A stretch of DNA of 64,000 bases from CAJXJP01 sp963926055 (GTDB lineage Bacteria > Patescibacteriota > Gracilibacteria > BD1-5 > UBA6164): positions 1 through 64,000 of the forward strand of contig CAWUVK010000003.1 in NCBI GenBank assembly GCA_963926055.1. Direction: 5' to 3'. A program made the translations under genes and the position numbers. Under the pieces are notes generated by a model. It saw only the letters and a program-made list of their open reading frames with translations, ran no database searches and was not told the DNA's origin. This document shows positions 41,148 through 49,637 of this stretch, one piece after another. Every line of letters begins with the position of its first letter. The first letter of the stretch is position 1.

Positions 41148-42448
41148 TATTGGTTATTAAAAAGTGAATTAAATGTATCAATAGCTGATTGACCGAAATT
41201 TTTTATTATTTCTGGATCAAGATTATTATTTAAAAATTCTTGTACTTTAGCGTCAGCCGATTTTTTTAAATTTTGTAACATTTCAGGAGTAATAGTTGGA
41301 ATAGATTGAAAATCAACTCAACTAAATTTTTCTTTTAATGATCCTATACGTGACTGTAGAACAACTACAAATTCATCTGAAAGTCTATCAAATTTTAATA
41401 CTTCTGGTAGAGAAATTTTTAATTTTTCTACTATATCATTTTGCGCTTCAAACATTTGAATAATTCTTTCAAATGCTAAAGGATTATTTGTCTGAAATAC
41501 TTCATCTAAATCGTATAAAGATGATTTAATAAGCAGTTGTTTATTTTCTTCATCTGCTAATTCAACTAAAACTTGTTTAACTTTTATTTTTTCATCTAAA
41601 AGTTCTGGAGTTTGTGCATTTGCGAAATGCAGATTTTGGTATTCTGCTAATAATTCTCTATATTTATTTCTTTTTTCTTCTGTATTGAGACTTTTAATAT
41701 AACGAGCAATATCATTATTTTTTGTGATGTTTTCATATTCAATAAATCCAATTCCAGCTTGAAGTGTTTTTAGCATTTCAACTTGAAGGTCTTCGAGACG
41801 AATTTTATCTAGATTCTTATTAATATTTGTCCATGTTGAATCTTTAAACTTTTGAATAAATTCTAGCAGTGAAATAAAATCTCAATCTTTAATAGAAAAA
41901 GGTTTATTTTTTCATACTTCAATAATATCTCCATTTGGTTTTGTAACTTCAACAGCATGATCGGTTACATAGATATAGTCATTTTCTAAATTTATATCAA
42001 ATATTGTTCCTCTTACGGCAGCTTCATGATCATTAAATGTTTGTATAAAATGAGATTCATCAGGAATATAATTTAAAACATTTGACCAAGTCTTTCCAGC
42101 AAGAAGATTAAATTTAATATTAATTTGTGTTTTATCAAATGAAACAAAATCTTCTTCTAATTGTAATTCTCAAATTCATCATAAACGTGTAATACTTCCA
42201 TCTCACCATTTAATAATAGCTAAAGATTCTTCACTCAGAGTCTTAAGTGTGTCTCAGGTTGTTATTAAAACAGGTATATTTTGCTCCAAATTGATTTGTT
42301 TATCACTTTTTAGTATCATAGCATCTCAGGATTTTAAAGTTACACTAGAGTCCAAATTTTTATTACTTGGTGAGAATAATAAAAATCAAACTACTGCTGA
42401 AAGTATAAAAATAACAAAAACAATAAATTTATTTTTTATTTTTTTCAT
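41147..42448 (-). CDS. FecR-domain membrane protein
   Basis: 433 aa. N-terminal TM anchor (IVFVIFILSAVVGFLLF), then a FecR-like beta domain (about 45-170: LKSGDAMILKSDKQINL, WGDGSITRLGGIGELQLEED, HEAAVRGTIFDINLEND), then a helical, Glu/Lys-rich tail of about 220 residues. FecR-type domains face the periplasm and relay surface signals. FecR proteins are often encoded beside CHASE2 proteins, as here. Its stop overlaps the cyclase start. Dense in TGA glycines. Confidence 0.85.
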
Positions 42449-42512
42449 TTTTGGGTATTATAAGAATAGAATATGTCACCATATTATCGAAAAATAAATA
42501 TTTATCAAAATT

Positions 42513-42911
42513 ATGAACAAACAATACGTATTTCTCACTATGATAAGTGTGATTTTATATATTTTATATCTTATACTAAGTTTTAGTATAGAAGAATACG
42601 AAATAGATAAACATATCACAAAAATAGAGAATTTTATCGAAGATACTCAACAGTATAATAAAAAAGCACTATGAATTATAGAATATAAGCAATCAAGTGC
42701 CTATAAAAATATGATTCTTAAAGAAGAACAATGACTCAAAAATAAATGAGAAAAAGTTGTATATCTCACAACTCAAGAGAATTATAATAAATATACTCAA
42801 GAAGTCAGTTTTGAAAAAACACAAGAAAATATAGAAGTAAAAACCTATAAACCAACAGATAATATGAGTATTCAAGAAAAATGGAATCACTTTTTAAAAA
42901 ATGATTTATAA
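42513..42911 (+). CDS. Small membrane protein with coiled coil
   Basis: 132 aa: one N-terminal TM helix (YVFLTMISVILYILYLILSF) followed by a polar, Glu/Lys/Gln-rich helical domain (IEEYEIDKHITKIENFIEDT). The general shape is like FtsB/DivIC or FtsL, but no signature is seen, so this is shape only. Divergent from fecR with 64 bases between start codons. Confidence 0.6.
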
Positions 42912-42939
42912 AAAACCGAAGCGAATGCTTCGGTTTTTA
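42911..42939. terminator. Terminator, ccgaagc type
   Basis: AAAACCGAAGC/GCTTCGGTTTT stem with runs on both sides, between convergent genes. Third copy of this hairpin in the window. Confidence 0.8.
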
Positions 42940-42956
42940 GTTTTAGATTTTGATAA

Positions 42957-43595
42957 TTAATTCCAAAGTATATCAGAACAATTATTATTTCCATGCCAAG
43001 GTGTCCAAATATCATTATATATACTATAAGTGAAACCAAATTCATAGTATTCTCCAGTTTCGACAATAGTTACTTCGTAAAGTGAATTAAAGATTAAAAA
43101 TCATACTTTGATTAATAATTTTTACATCTAAATCAAGGTACTCTTGATAATTTTTGAGTGGTGTTCTAAAGTTATCCGAATAATCAAGGACTAATGATTT
43201 AGCATTTACAATACCATGAGTACCTAAGTTATTCTGAATCTCAGATATAGAAAATACTCTCGCTAAACCTGAACACCATGTGAATCAGATTTTGTAGATA
43301 AAACTTCTTTGATAAAATTATGAAAATCTGCATGATTTTTATAAAATCCTGCATCAATAATCCCAACTGAAAAATTTGGTGTATAAAGATATTTATTATC
43401 GTGCAAGACTGATAATATATCGTGTCCATTCACTCCTAAGTATCCGGCAGAGTTATTTGTACCAACTTTAAAGTTAATTCCTTCATGTGACACTTTGAGA
43501 TTTTCATCCCAAAATATTTTTCCCTCCTTTATAGGTAATGTGTTAGATTGTACTGATGTTGCTAATAAAAATAGTAAAACGAATAAAATTCGCAT
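42957..43595 (-). pseudogene. Decayed subtilase (S8 family) gene
   Basis: Signal peptide MRILFVLLFLLATSVQS, then PNFSVGIIDAGFYKNHADF (Asp motif of subtilases) and DSHGV (His motif). Here the frame breaks with TAG at 43263. A +1 or -1 shift restores SGLARVFSISEIQNNLGTHG and reads on to VKIINQSMIFNL, then stops (43087). A third frame gives LYEVTIVETGEYYEFGFTYS to TAA at 42957. The catalytic serine region (GTSxA) is missing, so a deletion accompanies the frameshifts. No TGA-encoded glycine occurs in any piece. Confidence 0.75.
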
Positions 43596-43620
43596 AATTT
43601 AGATTCCTTGTATTGGTTAA

Positions 43621-44415
43621 TTATTCTGTCATTGCATTCATTGTTGCATCAATTGCATCTTGTAACTCTTTTGTTCCTCTGTACTGTGGTAAATATTGAT
43701 TCCAGGGTCTTATTGAAACCATAGTGTCTGATTTAATTCTAGAATATGTATCATAAATAGCCTCCATATCATTCTCCGTAATAAATATATTCCAATTTTT
43801 CCCTCCATCACGATTATTATATTTAGATTCAGAAATAAAATAAATATCTGAATTCGTATACTGTGATAACCAAGTTAAAAATTCTTTTTTATTATTAAAG
43901 CCATTTTCATTTCTGAAAAACAAAATTCTTGGAGTATATCCATGCATATATTCTGGCACCATAGAAAACATTGTTGATATTTTCCCAGGCAATAAATATG
44001 ACTCTGATACTGTAGCTCTCATTTTCTCATAATCCAAAGTAGCAGGATACTCATCCGTTGCAGGTTCTATAATCCAGTCTTCAGGAATCGGAGCAAAATT
44101 GTTGTAGGTATAACTATCAGCTAATACTTCATCATAATAACTCGCTGGTTGTATTTCTCCTGTAATAGGATTCACAATTTCATTAGATTTTGATGAAATT
44201 ATATCTTTTTCTTTTTCCTCCTTTGCTTCACTTTTGTTTTTGTTTTCGTCAATTTTCACATCAAGATTATTTGATGAATCATTCACAATATTAGGTAGTT
44301 CTGCTTGAGATTCTGTCCCAGTATTATTTACATCTGATACTTGATTACTTTGCCATGCAAAATATCCAAGTCCAAGTAAAATAACGATTGAAACTATTAC
44401 TATAGGTTTTGTCAT
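43621..44415 (-). CDS. Membrane-anchored protein of unknown function
   Basis: 264 aa with good ribosome site (AGAGGAAA). N-terminal TM anchor (IVIVSIVILLGLGYFAW), then a long low-complexity Asn/Ser/Glu/Lys linker to about residue 85. A C-terminal domain (FAPIPEDWIIEPATDEY, RILFFRNENGFNNKKEF, DGGKNWNIFITEND) follows. All glycines use GGN although similarly ordinary genes nearby use TGA heavily. It lies 25 bases upstream of the decayed subtilase and was probably its operon partner. Possibly acquired by transfer. Confidence 0.65.
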   Translation of the reverse strand: MTKPIVIVSIVILLGLGYFAWQSNQVSDVNNTGTESQAELPNIVNDSSNNLDVKIDENKNKSEAKEEKEKDIISSKSNEIVNPITGEIQPASYYDEVLADSYTYNNFAPIPEDWIIEPATDEYPATLDYEKMRATVSESYLLPGKISTMFSMVPEYMHGYTPRILFFRNENGFNNKKEFLTWLSQYTNSDIYFISESKYNNRDGGKNWNIFITENDMEAIYDTYSRIKSDTMVSIRPWNQYLPQYRGTKELQDAIDATMNAMTE

Positions 44416-44569
44416 ACGATTTCCTCTTTAATAATTAATTTTGAAATATTAAAATATTTCAACTCAATAAAATATTTTATTTTTGTTTTCTTGAAAAAAT
44501 AATTTTTCTATTATTTAGATTATACTCACCTGACATTAAATGGAGATTAAATTTTTGAAGTTTTTACAA

Positions 44570-44605
44570 AAAAAAAAGCACCTTACTTACATAAGGTACT
44601 TTTTT
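44570..44605 (-). terminator. Terminator of the translation cluster
   Basis: AAGTACCTTAT/ATAAGGT-type stem on the minus strand (one mismatch) followed by ten Ts; it overlaps the stop of the pilin-like gene. Confidence 0.7.
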
Positions 44606-45032
44606 ATAGATCTGAAAAGTCTGATCAGAGTTCATCAATATTATTCATATCTGTTGATTGTGTTGAAATACTTCCTCAGCCAAATATTGCATTTCAAATT
44701 TCTTCAATCTTTTGAAAGATTCTATCTGGTTTTGCATATTTTTCTACATCTAATCCTAATAATCTTCATAGGATTGGAAAAAGAAAAATAGAAAGCACCG
44801 TAATTACTACTCAAATAATAGCATAACGAATTGTATTGATAGCTGGTTTAATTTTATCATCTTTCCCTCCAGAAAGAATTAAAAGTAATCCTCACCATAA
44901 AATAAATACAATTGAAAAGATACCTGCAGCTAAAACGAATAGAGAGATAGCTAAAAGAATAAAATCTCAAAAAGCCATTGATTCTCAAAGTATTGAGGTG
45001 CTTTGAGTTGTTGCATATGTTGTTTCTACCAT
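44604..45032 (-). CDS. VirB2-like pilin protein
   Basis: 142 aa. No classical signal peptide but an N-terminal hydrophobic pair: helix 1 FILLAISLFVLAAGIFSIVF, turn LILSGGKDDKIKPAINTI and helix 2 YAIIGVVITVLSIFLFP. The turn again matches the VirB2-like loop seen at 18371 and in the 36-38 kb operon. The C-terminal tail is amphipathic and ends in an acidic stretch. Ten or so TGA glycines. Downstream of khpA by 18 bases. Confidence 0.7.
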
Positions 45033-45050
45033 AAAATATTTTATAAAATA

Positions 45051-45287
45051 TTAATCTAAAACTTTTAAATTCACTCTTTGATCAATTTTTAGACCATAAA
45101 TTCTTAAAATAGAACGAATTGAATTAATTGTATTTCCTCCTTTTCATATAATAATTCACATATCATCTTTTGCAACACAAAGTGTCAAGAGTATTCATAA
45201 TTCATCTTGAACTCTATCAATTTTAATTTCTTCTGGCTTAGATACAAGATTTTCAATAATAAATTGTAAAAATTCTACTTCTTTCAT
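45051..45287 (-). CDS. khpA: KH-domain RNA-binding protein KhpA
   Basis: 78 aa single KH domain. KhpA (YlqC) binds RNA and pairs with KhpB in Gram-positives. MKEVEFLQFIIENLVSKPEE is the usual start, and GIIIGKGGNTINSIRSIL holds the GxxG loop (GKGG), whose first flanking glycine is TGA. It follows rpsP, the common arrangement (rpsP-khpA), after a hairpin. Confidence 0.93.
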
Positions 45288-45305
45288 TGATTAAATTTAA
45301 GATAT

Positions 45306-45340
45306 AAAAAATTCCTTCAACCGTAAATACAATTGAAGGA
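45306..45340 (-). terminator. Hairpin between rpsP and khpA
   Basis: CCTTCAA/TTGAAGG stem followed by a T-run on the minus strand. It probably lowers transcription from the highly expressed rpsP into khpA. Confidence 0.6.
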
Positions 45341-45353
45341 TACTTTTATTTTA

Positions 45354-45593
45354 CTAAACAGCAACATTATTTACTTTTAATAATTTTTCAACTCTTGGTG
45401 AAAATTGTGCTCCATGAGAAACATACGTTTTCACTTTATCAAGATCTTTTATTTTAAATTCTTTAGAAATTGGATTATAAAAACCTAATACTTCTTTATA
45501 TCCGTGTTTTGCAGCTTTTGTATGTTCTGTGACAACTACTCTAAAGAATGGCATATTTCTTTTACCAGCTCTTGCTAATCTAATTTTTAACAT
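45354..45593 (-). CDS. rpsP: 30S ribosomal protein S16 (bS16)
   Basis: 79 aa: MLKIRLARAGKRNMPFFRVV, then GKRN-type basic loop and LGFYNPISKEFKI, typical of bS16, an early 30S assembly protein. No TGA codon. Confidence 0.97.
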   Translation of the reverse strand: MLKIRLARAGKRNMPFFRVVVTEHTKAAKHGYKEVLGFYNPISKEFKIKDLDKVKTYVSHGAQFSPRVEKLLKVNNVAV

Positions 45594-45700
45594 ATTTATA
45601 TAATTTATAACTAAATAATCAATTACGAATTACAAATCAAATGTTATTAGTAATAACAACTAATAATAATTCGTAATTATTTTTTTAAGTGTGTTTTAAA

Positions 45701-45786
45701 TGGTGCCCAGAGCGGGAATCGAACCCGCACTTCCTATGGAAACGAGATTTTAAGTCTCGCGTGTCTACCAATTCCACCATCTGGGC
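45701..45786 (-). tRNA. tRNA-Leu (TAA)
   Basis: Class II tRNA with long variable arm, anticodon TAA (stem CGAGA), acceptor GCCCAGA/TCTGGGC type pairing, encoded CCA. Lies between rpmB and rpsP on the same strand and may be processed from their transcript. Confidence 0.93.
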
Positions 45787-45805
45787 AAACCGAGAGTTTA
45801 TTTTA

Positions 45806-46003
45806 CTAAACTACTCCGTGTTTTCTTAAGGTTCTTAATCCTTTTGCAGACACTTTAATTTCGTATACTAATCCTGTTTCAGGATCTTTAATTTTTTTCT
45901 TAAAAAGATTTGGATAGAATTTTCTTTTAGTAGCTCTCATTGAATGAGATCTATTGTTTCCAACCGCAGTTCTTTTTCCAGTTATTTCACAAACTCTAGA
46001 CAT
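45806..46003 (-). CDS. rpmB: 50S ribosomal protein L28 (bL28)
   Basis: 65 aa from the ATG at 46001-46003: MSRVCEITGKRTAVGNNRSH, then MRATKRKFYPNLF and LRTLRKHGVV. This is the bL28 pattern with the CEITGK motif. An upstream in-frame ATG at 46036 would add 11 residues that are not family-like, so the internal start is chosen. No TGA codon. Confidence 0.96.
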   Translation of the reverse strand: MSRVCEITGKRTAVGNNRSHSMRATKRKFYPNLFKKKIKDPETGLVYEIKVSAKGLRTLRKHGVV

Positions 46004-46038
46004 TTTTTTTAAAATTATGGATTTAATAAATTGCAAGC

Positions 46039-46359
46039 TTACGCTTTAATTTCAATACCTACACCACTTGGAATAGAAATATCTTGTAATAATTCCATTG
46101 TTTTTGCAGTTGGTTCTAAGATATCAATTAATCTTTTATGTCTTCTAATTTCAAATTGTTCTCTTGCATCTTTGTTAACGAATGTAGATCTGTTAACTGT
46201 AACTTTTTCAATTCTAGTAGGTAGAGGAATAGGTCCAACAACTTTTGCACCAGAATCATTTCCTAATAGAACAATTTTTTTCACAGCTTCGTCTAATAAT
46301 TTGTAATCAAAAGATTTAACAGAAATTCTAATTTTTTGAGTATTTTTATTTGCTGACAT
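46039..46359 (-). CDS. rpsJ: 30S ribosomal protein S10 (uS10)
   Basis: 106 aa: IRISVKSFDYKLLDEAVKKI, then GPIPLPTRIEKVTVNRSTFV and DAREQFEIRRHKRLIDI, the uS10 signature. It follows tuf directly, as in the str/S10 operon order, but the rest of S10 is not here; rpmB follows instead. Confidence 0.97.
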   Translation of the reverse strand: MSANKNTQKIRISVKSFDYKLLDEAVKKIVLLGNDSGAKVVGPIPLPTRIEKVTVNRSTFVNKDAREQFEIRRHKRLIDILEPTAKTMELLQDISIPSGVGIEIKA

Positions 46360-46402
46360 TTCTTAATTAAATGAAAAATTAAATTTAATATAATTTAATG
46401 AG

Positions 46403-46434
46403 CCAACACTATCAAAACAAATTGATAATGTTGG
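46403..46434 (-). promoter_or_regulatory. Hairpin between tuf and rpsJ
   Basis: CCAACATTATCAA pairs with TTGATAGTGTTGG (one G-U) around a short loop. No T-run follows directly, so it is not a standard terminator. It could be a processing or stability element that sets tuf above rpsJ. A second weaker stem (46436-46462) lies next to it. Confidence 0.4.
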
Positions 46435-46464
46435 ATACATTAATTTACATTAATGTATTATTAA

Positions 46465-47655
46465 TTATGCTTTAACAGAAGCAACAACACCAGAACCAAC
46501 AGTTCTACCACCTTCTCTGATTGCAAATTTTAACCCTTGAGTCATTGCAATTGGAGATTGTAATTTAACAGTCATCTTAACGTTATCACCAGGCATAACC
46601 ATTTCAACTCCAGCAGGTAATTCAATATCACCAGTTACATCAGTAGTTCTGAAGTAGAATTGTGGTTTATAACCTTTGAAGAATGGAGTATGTCTACCAC
46701 CTTCATCTTTTGAAAGTACATATACTTCTGATTCAAATTCAGTATGTGGAAGAATAGAACCTGGTTTAGCAAGAACTTGACCTCTTTCAACATCTTCTCT
46801 TTGAATACCTCTTAATAGTAAACCAGCGTTATCACCAGCTTGACCTTGATCAAGAAGTTTGTGGAACATTTCAACACCAGTAACAGTAGTTTTTTGAGTG
46901 TCTCTAATCCCTACGATTTCAACTTCTTCACCTACTTTAATGATACCTGTTTCAATTTTACCAGTAACTACAGTACCTCTCCCTTTAATTGAGAATACAT
47001 CCTCAACTGGCATTAGGAAATCTTTATCTACTGGTCTATCAGGAACTGGAACAAATTCTTCGATAGCTTCAAATAATTCAACGATTGTTTTTGCACCAAA
47101 TTCTTTATCCATATCAGCTGGGTTTTCAAGAGCAACTAGCCCTGAACCTTTAATGATTGGAGTATCATCTCCTGGGAAATCGTATTTAGATAATAGATCT
47201 CTGATTTCCATTTCAACTAATTCAACCATTTCTTCATCATCAACCATGTCACATTTGTTCATATAAACAACGATGTAAGGAACACCTACTTGTCTAGATA
47301 AAAGAATATGTTCTCTAGTTTGAGCCATAGGACCGTCAGTAGCAGCAACGATAAGAATCGCAGCATCCATTTGAGCAGCACCTGTAATCATGTTTTTAAC
47401 ATAATCGGCATGACCTGGACAATCTACATGAGCGTAGTGTCTATTAGCTGTTTCATATTCTACATGAGAAGTATTAATAGTAATCCCTCTTGCTCTTTCT
47501 TCAGGAGCGTTATCAATAGAAGCAAAATCTCTAACATCACCACCTAACATAGTTGTTAATACAGCTGAAATTGCAGCAGTAGTAGTAGTTTTACCATGAT
47601 CAACATGACCAATAGTACCAATATTCATATGTGGTTTAGATCTATCAAAAGACAT
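46465..47655 (-). CDS. tuf: Elongation factor Tu
   Basis: 396 aa, full length. GTPase that brings aminoacyl-tRNA to the ribosome. G1 GHVDHGKTT, G2 ARGITI, G3 DCPGHADY and G4 NKCDM are present, with domain II (KGRGTVVTGKIE) and domain III (GGRHTPFFKGYKPQFYFRT). About forty glycines and none is TGA, the clearest case of UGA avoidance in the window. Codon use is strongly biased. Second GTPase motif set intact. Confidence 0.99.
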   Translation of the reverse strand: MSFDRSKPHMNIGTIGHVDHGKTTTTAAISAVLTTMLGGDVRDFASIDNAPEERARGITINTSHVEYETANRHYAHVDCPGHADYVKNMITGAAQMDAAILIVAATDGPMAQTREHILLSRQVGVPYIVVYMNKCDMVDDEEMVELVEMEIRDLLSKYDFPGDDTPIIKGSGLVALENPADMDKEFGAKTIVELFEAIEEFVPVPDRPVDKDFLMPVEDVFSIKGRGTVVTGKIETGIIKVGEEVEIVGIRDTQKTTVTGVEMFHKLLDQGQAGDNAGLLLRGIQREDVERGQVLAKPGSILPHTEFESEVYVLSKDEGGRHTPFFKGYKPQFYFRTTDVTGDIELPAGVEMVMPGDNVKMTVKLQSPIAMTQGLKFAIREGGRTVGSGVVASVKA

Positions 47656-47730
47656 AATACGATATGTAATAATATAAAATAAATGTTTCTAAATTTTAGT
47701 AATATTTTTGAAAATATCAAATTTAACTTA

Positions 47731-47817
47731 CTATCTTCTTGTTTTCTTTACTCTTTTTTCTATCAACTCTAGTTTTCTTCTTAACTTTCTATGAGCGTGT
47801 CCTGTTAATCTAGGCAT
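47731..47817 (-). CDS. Tiny basic protein, possibly ribosomal
   Basis: 28 aa, with about half of the residues Arg, Lys or His (MPRLTGHAHRKLRRKLELIE then KRVKKTRR). It starts 1 base after the TAG of the 69-aa gene (TAG-T-ATG), so it is translationally coupled, and it precedes tuf. Stop TAG. Size, charge and place suggest a small ribosome-associated protein like bTHX or bS22, but I cannot match it to a family. Confidence 0.55.
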   Translation of the reverse strand: MPRLTGHAHRKLRRKLELIEKRVKKTRR

Positions 47818-47818
47818 A

Positions 47819-48028
47819 CTATATTTTATTAAGATTTATTTGGTATTTTTTAAGTTTTACAGTAACAATTTTTAGGGCATTTTCTAACCATTTAGTTTGT
47901 CCTTCAAATTCTACTCTTTTTTGTAACTTTTGGTAGTGAGCTACAGCCTTACCAACTTTACTTCCACTTTTCGGTCCTTTTTTGTTAACCGAATAGTTGA
48001 CCTTTCTTGGTCTTTTATTTGCAGGCAT
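47819..48028 (-). CDS. Small basic protein, possibly ribosomal
   Basis: 69 aa: MPANKRPRKVNYSVNKKGP, GSKVGKAVAHYQKLQKRV, then ENALKIVTVKLKKYQINL. Strongly basic with a disordered N-terminus and helical C-terminus. No TGA codon, as for highly expressed genes. Lies upstream of a 28-aa basic ORF and tuf, downstream of tRNA-Ala. No family recognised; a lineage-specific ribosomal or nucleic-acid-binding protein is the best guess. Confidence 0.6.
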   Translation of the reverse strand: MPANKRPRKVNYSVNKKGPKSGSKVGKAVAHYQKLQKRVEFEGQTKWLENALKIVTVKLKKYQINLNKI

Positions 48029-48105
48029 AATATTTTTATTATAAAGATTAAATTAACAAAATTTCGACTTTTTATCTCATTTTCCCAATCTCATCTAAAA
48101 AAAAA

Positions 48106-48182
48106 TGGTGGAGCCTAGGAGAGTCGAACTCCTGACCTCTCGCGTGCAAGGCGAGCGCTCTAGCCAACTGAGCTAAGGCCCC
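48106..48182 (-). tRNA. tRNA-Ala (TGC)
   Basis: Cloverleaf with acceptor GGGGCCT/AGGCTCC (one G-U, the G3:U70 identity pair of tRNA-Ala), anticodon TGC, encoded CCA. Confidence 0.95.
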
Positions 48183-48305
48183 ACACAATAGTGTGGATAA
48201 TACAACATCTTTTAAATTAACAGGGAGGCAAATCATTTTTATATCTTGATTCGTTTTCAACTCTCTATTATAGTTATCAGATTATGTATTTTTAAAGAAA
48301 ATGAA

Positions 48306-48384
48306 TGGCGGACGCGACGGGACTCGAACCCGCGACCTCTGCAGTGACAGTGCAGCGCTCTAACCAAAACTGAGCTACGCATCC
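48306..48384 (-). tRNA. tRNA-Asp (GTC)
   Basis: Cloverleaf with acceptor GGATGCG/CGCGTCC, anticodon GTC (stem CTGCA/TGCAG), encoded CCA. Confidence 0.93.
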
Positions 48385-48447
48385 ATATATTTTAATTGTT
48401 AGCTATTCAGTGCATATTGTTTTGCTCTGCTGTAATTAACGAGCCGT

Positions 48448-48475
48448 AGTATATAAAAAATTTTATTCTTTGCAA
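48448..48475 (-). promoter_or_regulatory. Promoter of tRNA-Asp and downstream genes
   Basis: TTGCAA (48470-48475), 16 bases, TATACT (48448-48453) on the minus strand. Read-through could carry into tRNA-Ala and the small basic genes. Confidence 0.45.
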
Positions 48476-48557
48476 ATCTTTTTTTTACTTTTTTTTATTT
48501 TTTTATACAAAACGGCTTATTAATCAGAAAAAAATATTTATTTTTTTATTATTTTTA

Positions 48558-49442
48558 TTATTTATCTAGATATTTCCTTGAAGAAAATAGGCCACTAACA
48601 CCTCCTACTAGCACAAATACAATTAATTCACATAATAGAATCATGTAATTTGCCTGAAATATGTAAAAGTCCCCGAAAGCATTGTTCACATTTTTTAATA
48701 AAATGATAAATACTGCAAAACTTAATACAAATGAAACAAAACTATAAATCATTCATTGAAGTACAAATGGTCCATAAATAAATTTTTTACTCCCTCATAC
48801 TAAACGGGTAATATATATTTCATCTTTAAAATAATATATAAAATTTCAAATAATAGAATATGTGATAATAAATATTGATAATATAAATACTCAAATAATT
48901 ATATATAATCCTAAAGTAAGAATATTTAACACACTCAGAATGCTTTTAATATTTTCATATTGTGTAGCGTAATGAGAAAAATGTGTTTGATCATCTGAAT
49001 ATGTTGAAAGTAAAAATTCTTTAGGTTGAATAATTGCATTGACTGCTTCGTAATAATTTATTCAAATATTTGAAAGTATAATAGTATCTGGGAGAGGATT
49101 TGAACGCTCAAGAATTTTTACTAAATCTGGTTCTCTTGCTCTTAGATCATCTAAAATTACATCTTTTGTTTTATATTCTACTCAAATATCCGGATGAAGT
49201 GCTCATATTTCATTCATTAAATCAGTTATTTTTAATGAATTTTTATCATATTCATTACTGATATATAAAGATATAGTCATTTTAGAACTCACTGAGTCAA
49301 TTAATTTAAAACTCACATCATGTAGCATCACTAAGATATTTATAAAAAACATCAAAAGTGTTAACACAAGCACTGAAGATAAACTTAAAAATTTATTTCT
49401 CAAAATATTTTTAATTGAATATTTTGTAATACGAAGAATCAT
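48558..49442 (-). CDS. ftsX: FtsX-like cell division permease
   Basis: 294 aa. FtsX is the membrane partner of ATPase FtsE and activates cell-wall hydrolases. Layout fits: a cytoplasmic start (RITKYSIKNILRNKFLSL), TM1 (VLVLTLLMFFINILVML), an extracytoplasmic domain of about 130 residues (SKMTISLYISNEYDKNS, IGVEYKTKDVILDDLRARE), then three TM helices with FYYFKDEIYITRLVGGSKKF (the conserved cytoplasmic loop, VGA/S-type) between them. No ftsE adjoins it. TGA glycines present. Confidence 0.88.
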
Positions 49443-49562
49443 TCTCTACCTTATTATATATATAATATATTATTTATTTTCTCTGAAGTAAAGATATAGA
49501 TTTTTTTGATTTTTACAAATAGAGTATGAAAAATATTTTATAAAAAATAAATTATAAAATTG

Positions 49563-49605
49563 TCAAGTTAGGAATTTGACTTGATATATGAAACTGTGAT
49601 ATCAT
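49563..49605 (+). promoter_or_regulatory. Promoter with overlapping inverted repeat before the giant-gene cluster
   Basis: TTGACT (49576-49581), 18 bases, TATCAT (49600-49605), 33 bases before the ATG at 49638. The -35 box is inside an inverted repeat TCAAGT (49563-49568) / ACTTGA (49579-49584), a plausible operator for a repressor. Confidence 0.45.
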
Positions 49606-49637
49606 AAAAAGGAATTTAAAAAGTAATTATAAAAATT

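Noticed and set aside
46004..46036. Longer rpmB start at 46036
   Set aside because: The extra residues are hydrophobic and not found in bL28; the ATG at 46003 gives the canonical MSRVCEITGK start.
46898..47266. 122-aa plus-strand ORF opposite tuf
   Set aside because: Antisense shadow of a strongly biased, conserved gene; Ser/Thr-rich composition is what antisense reading of tuf gives.
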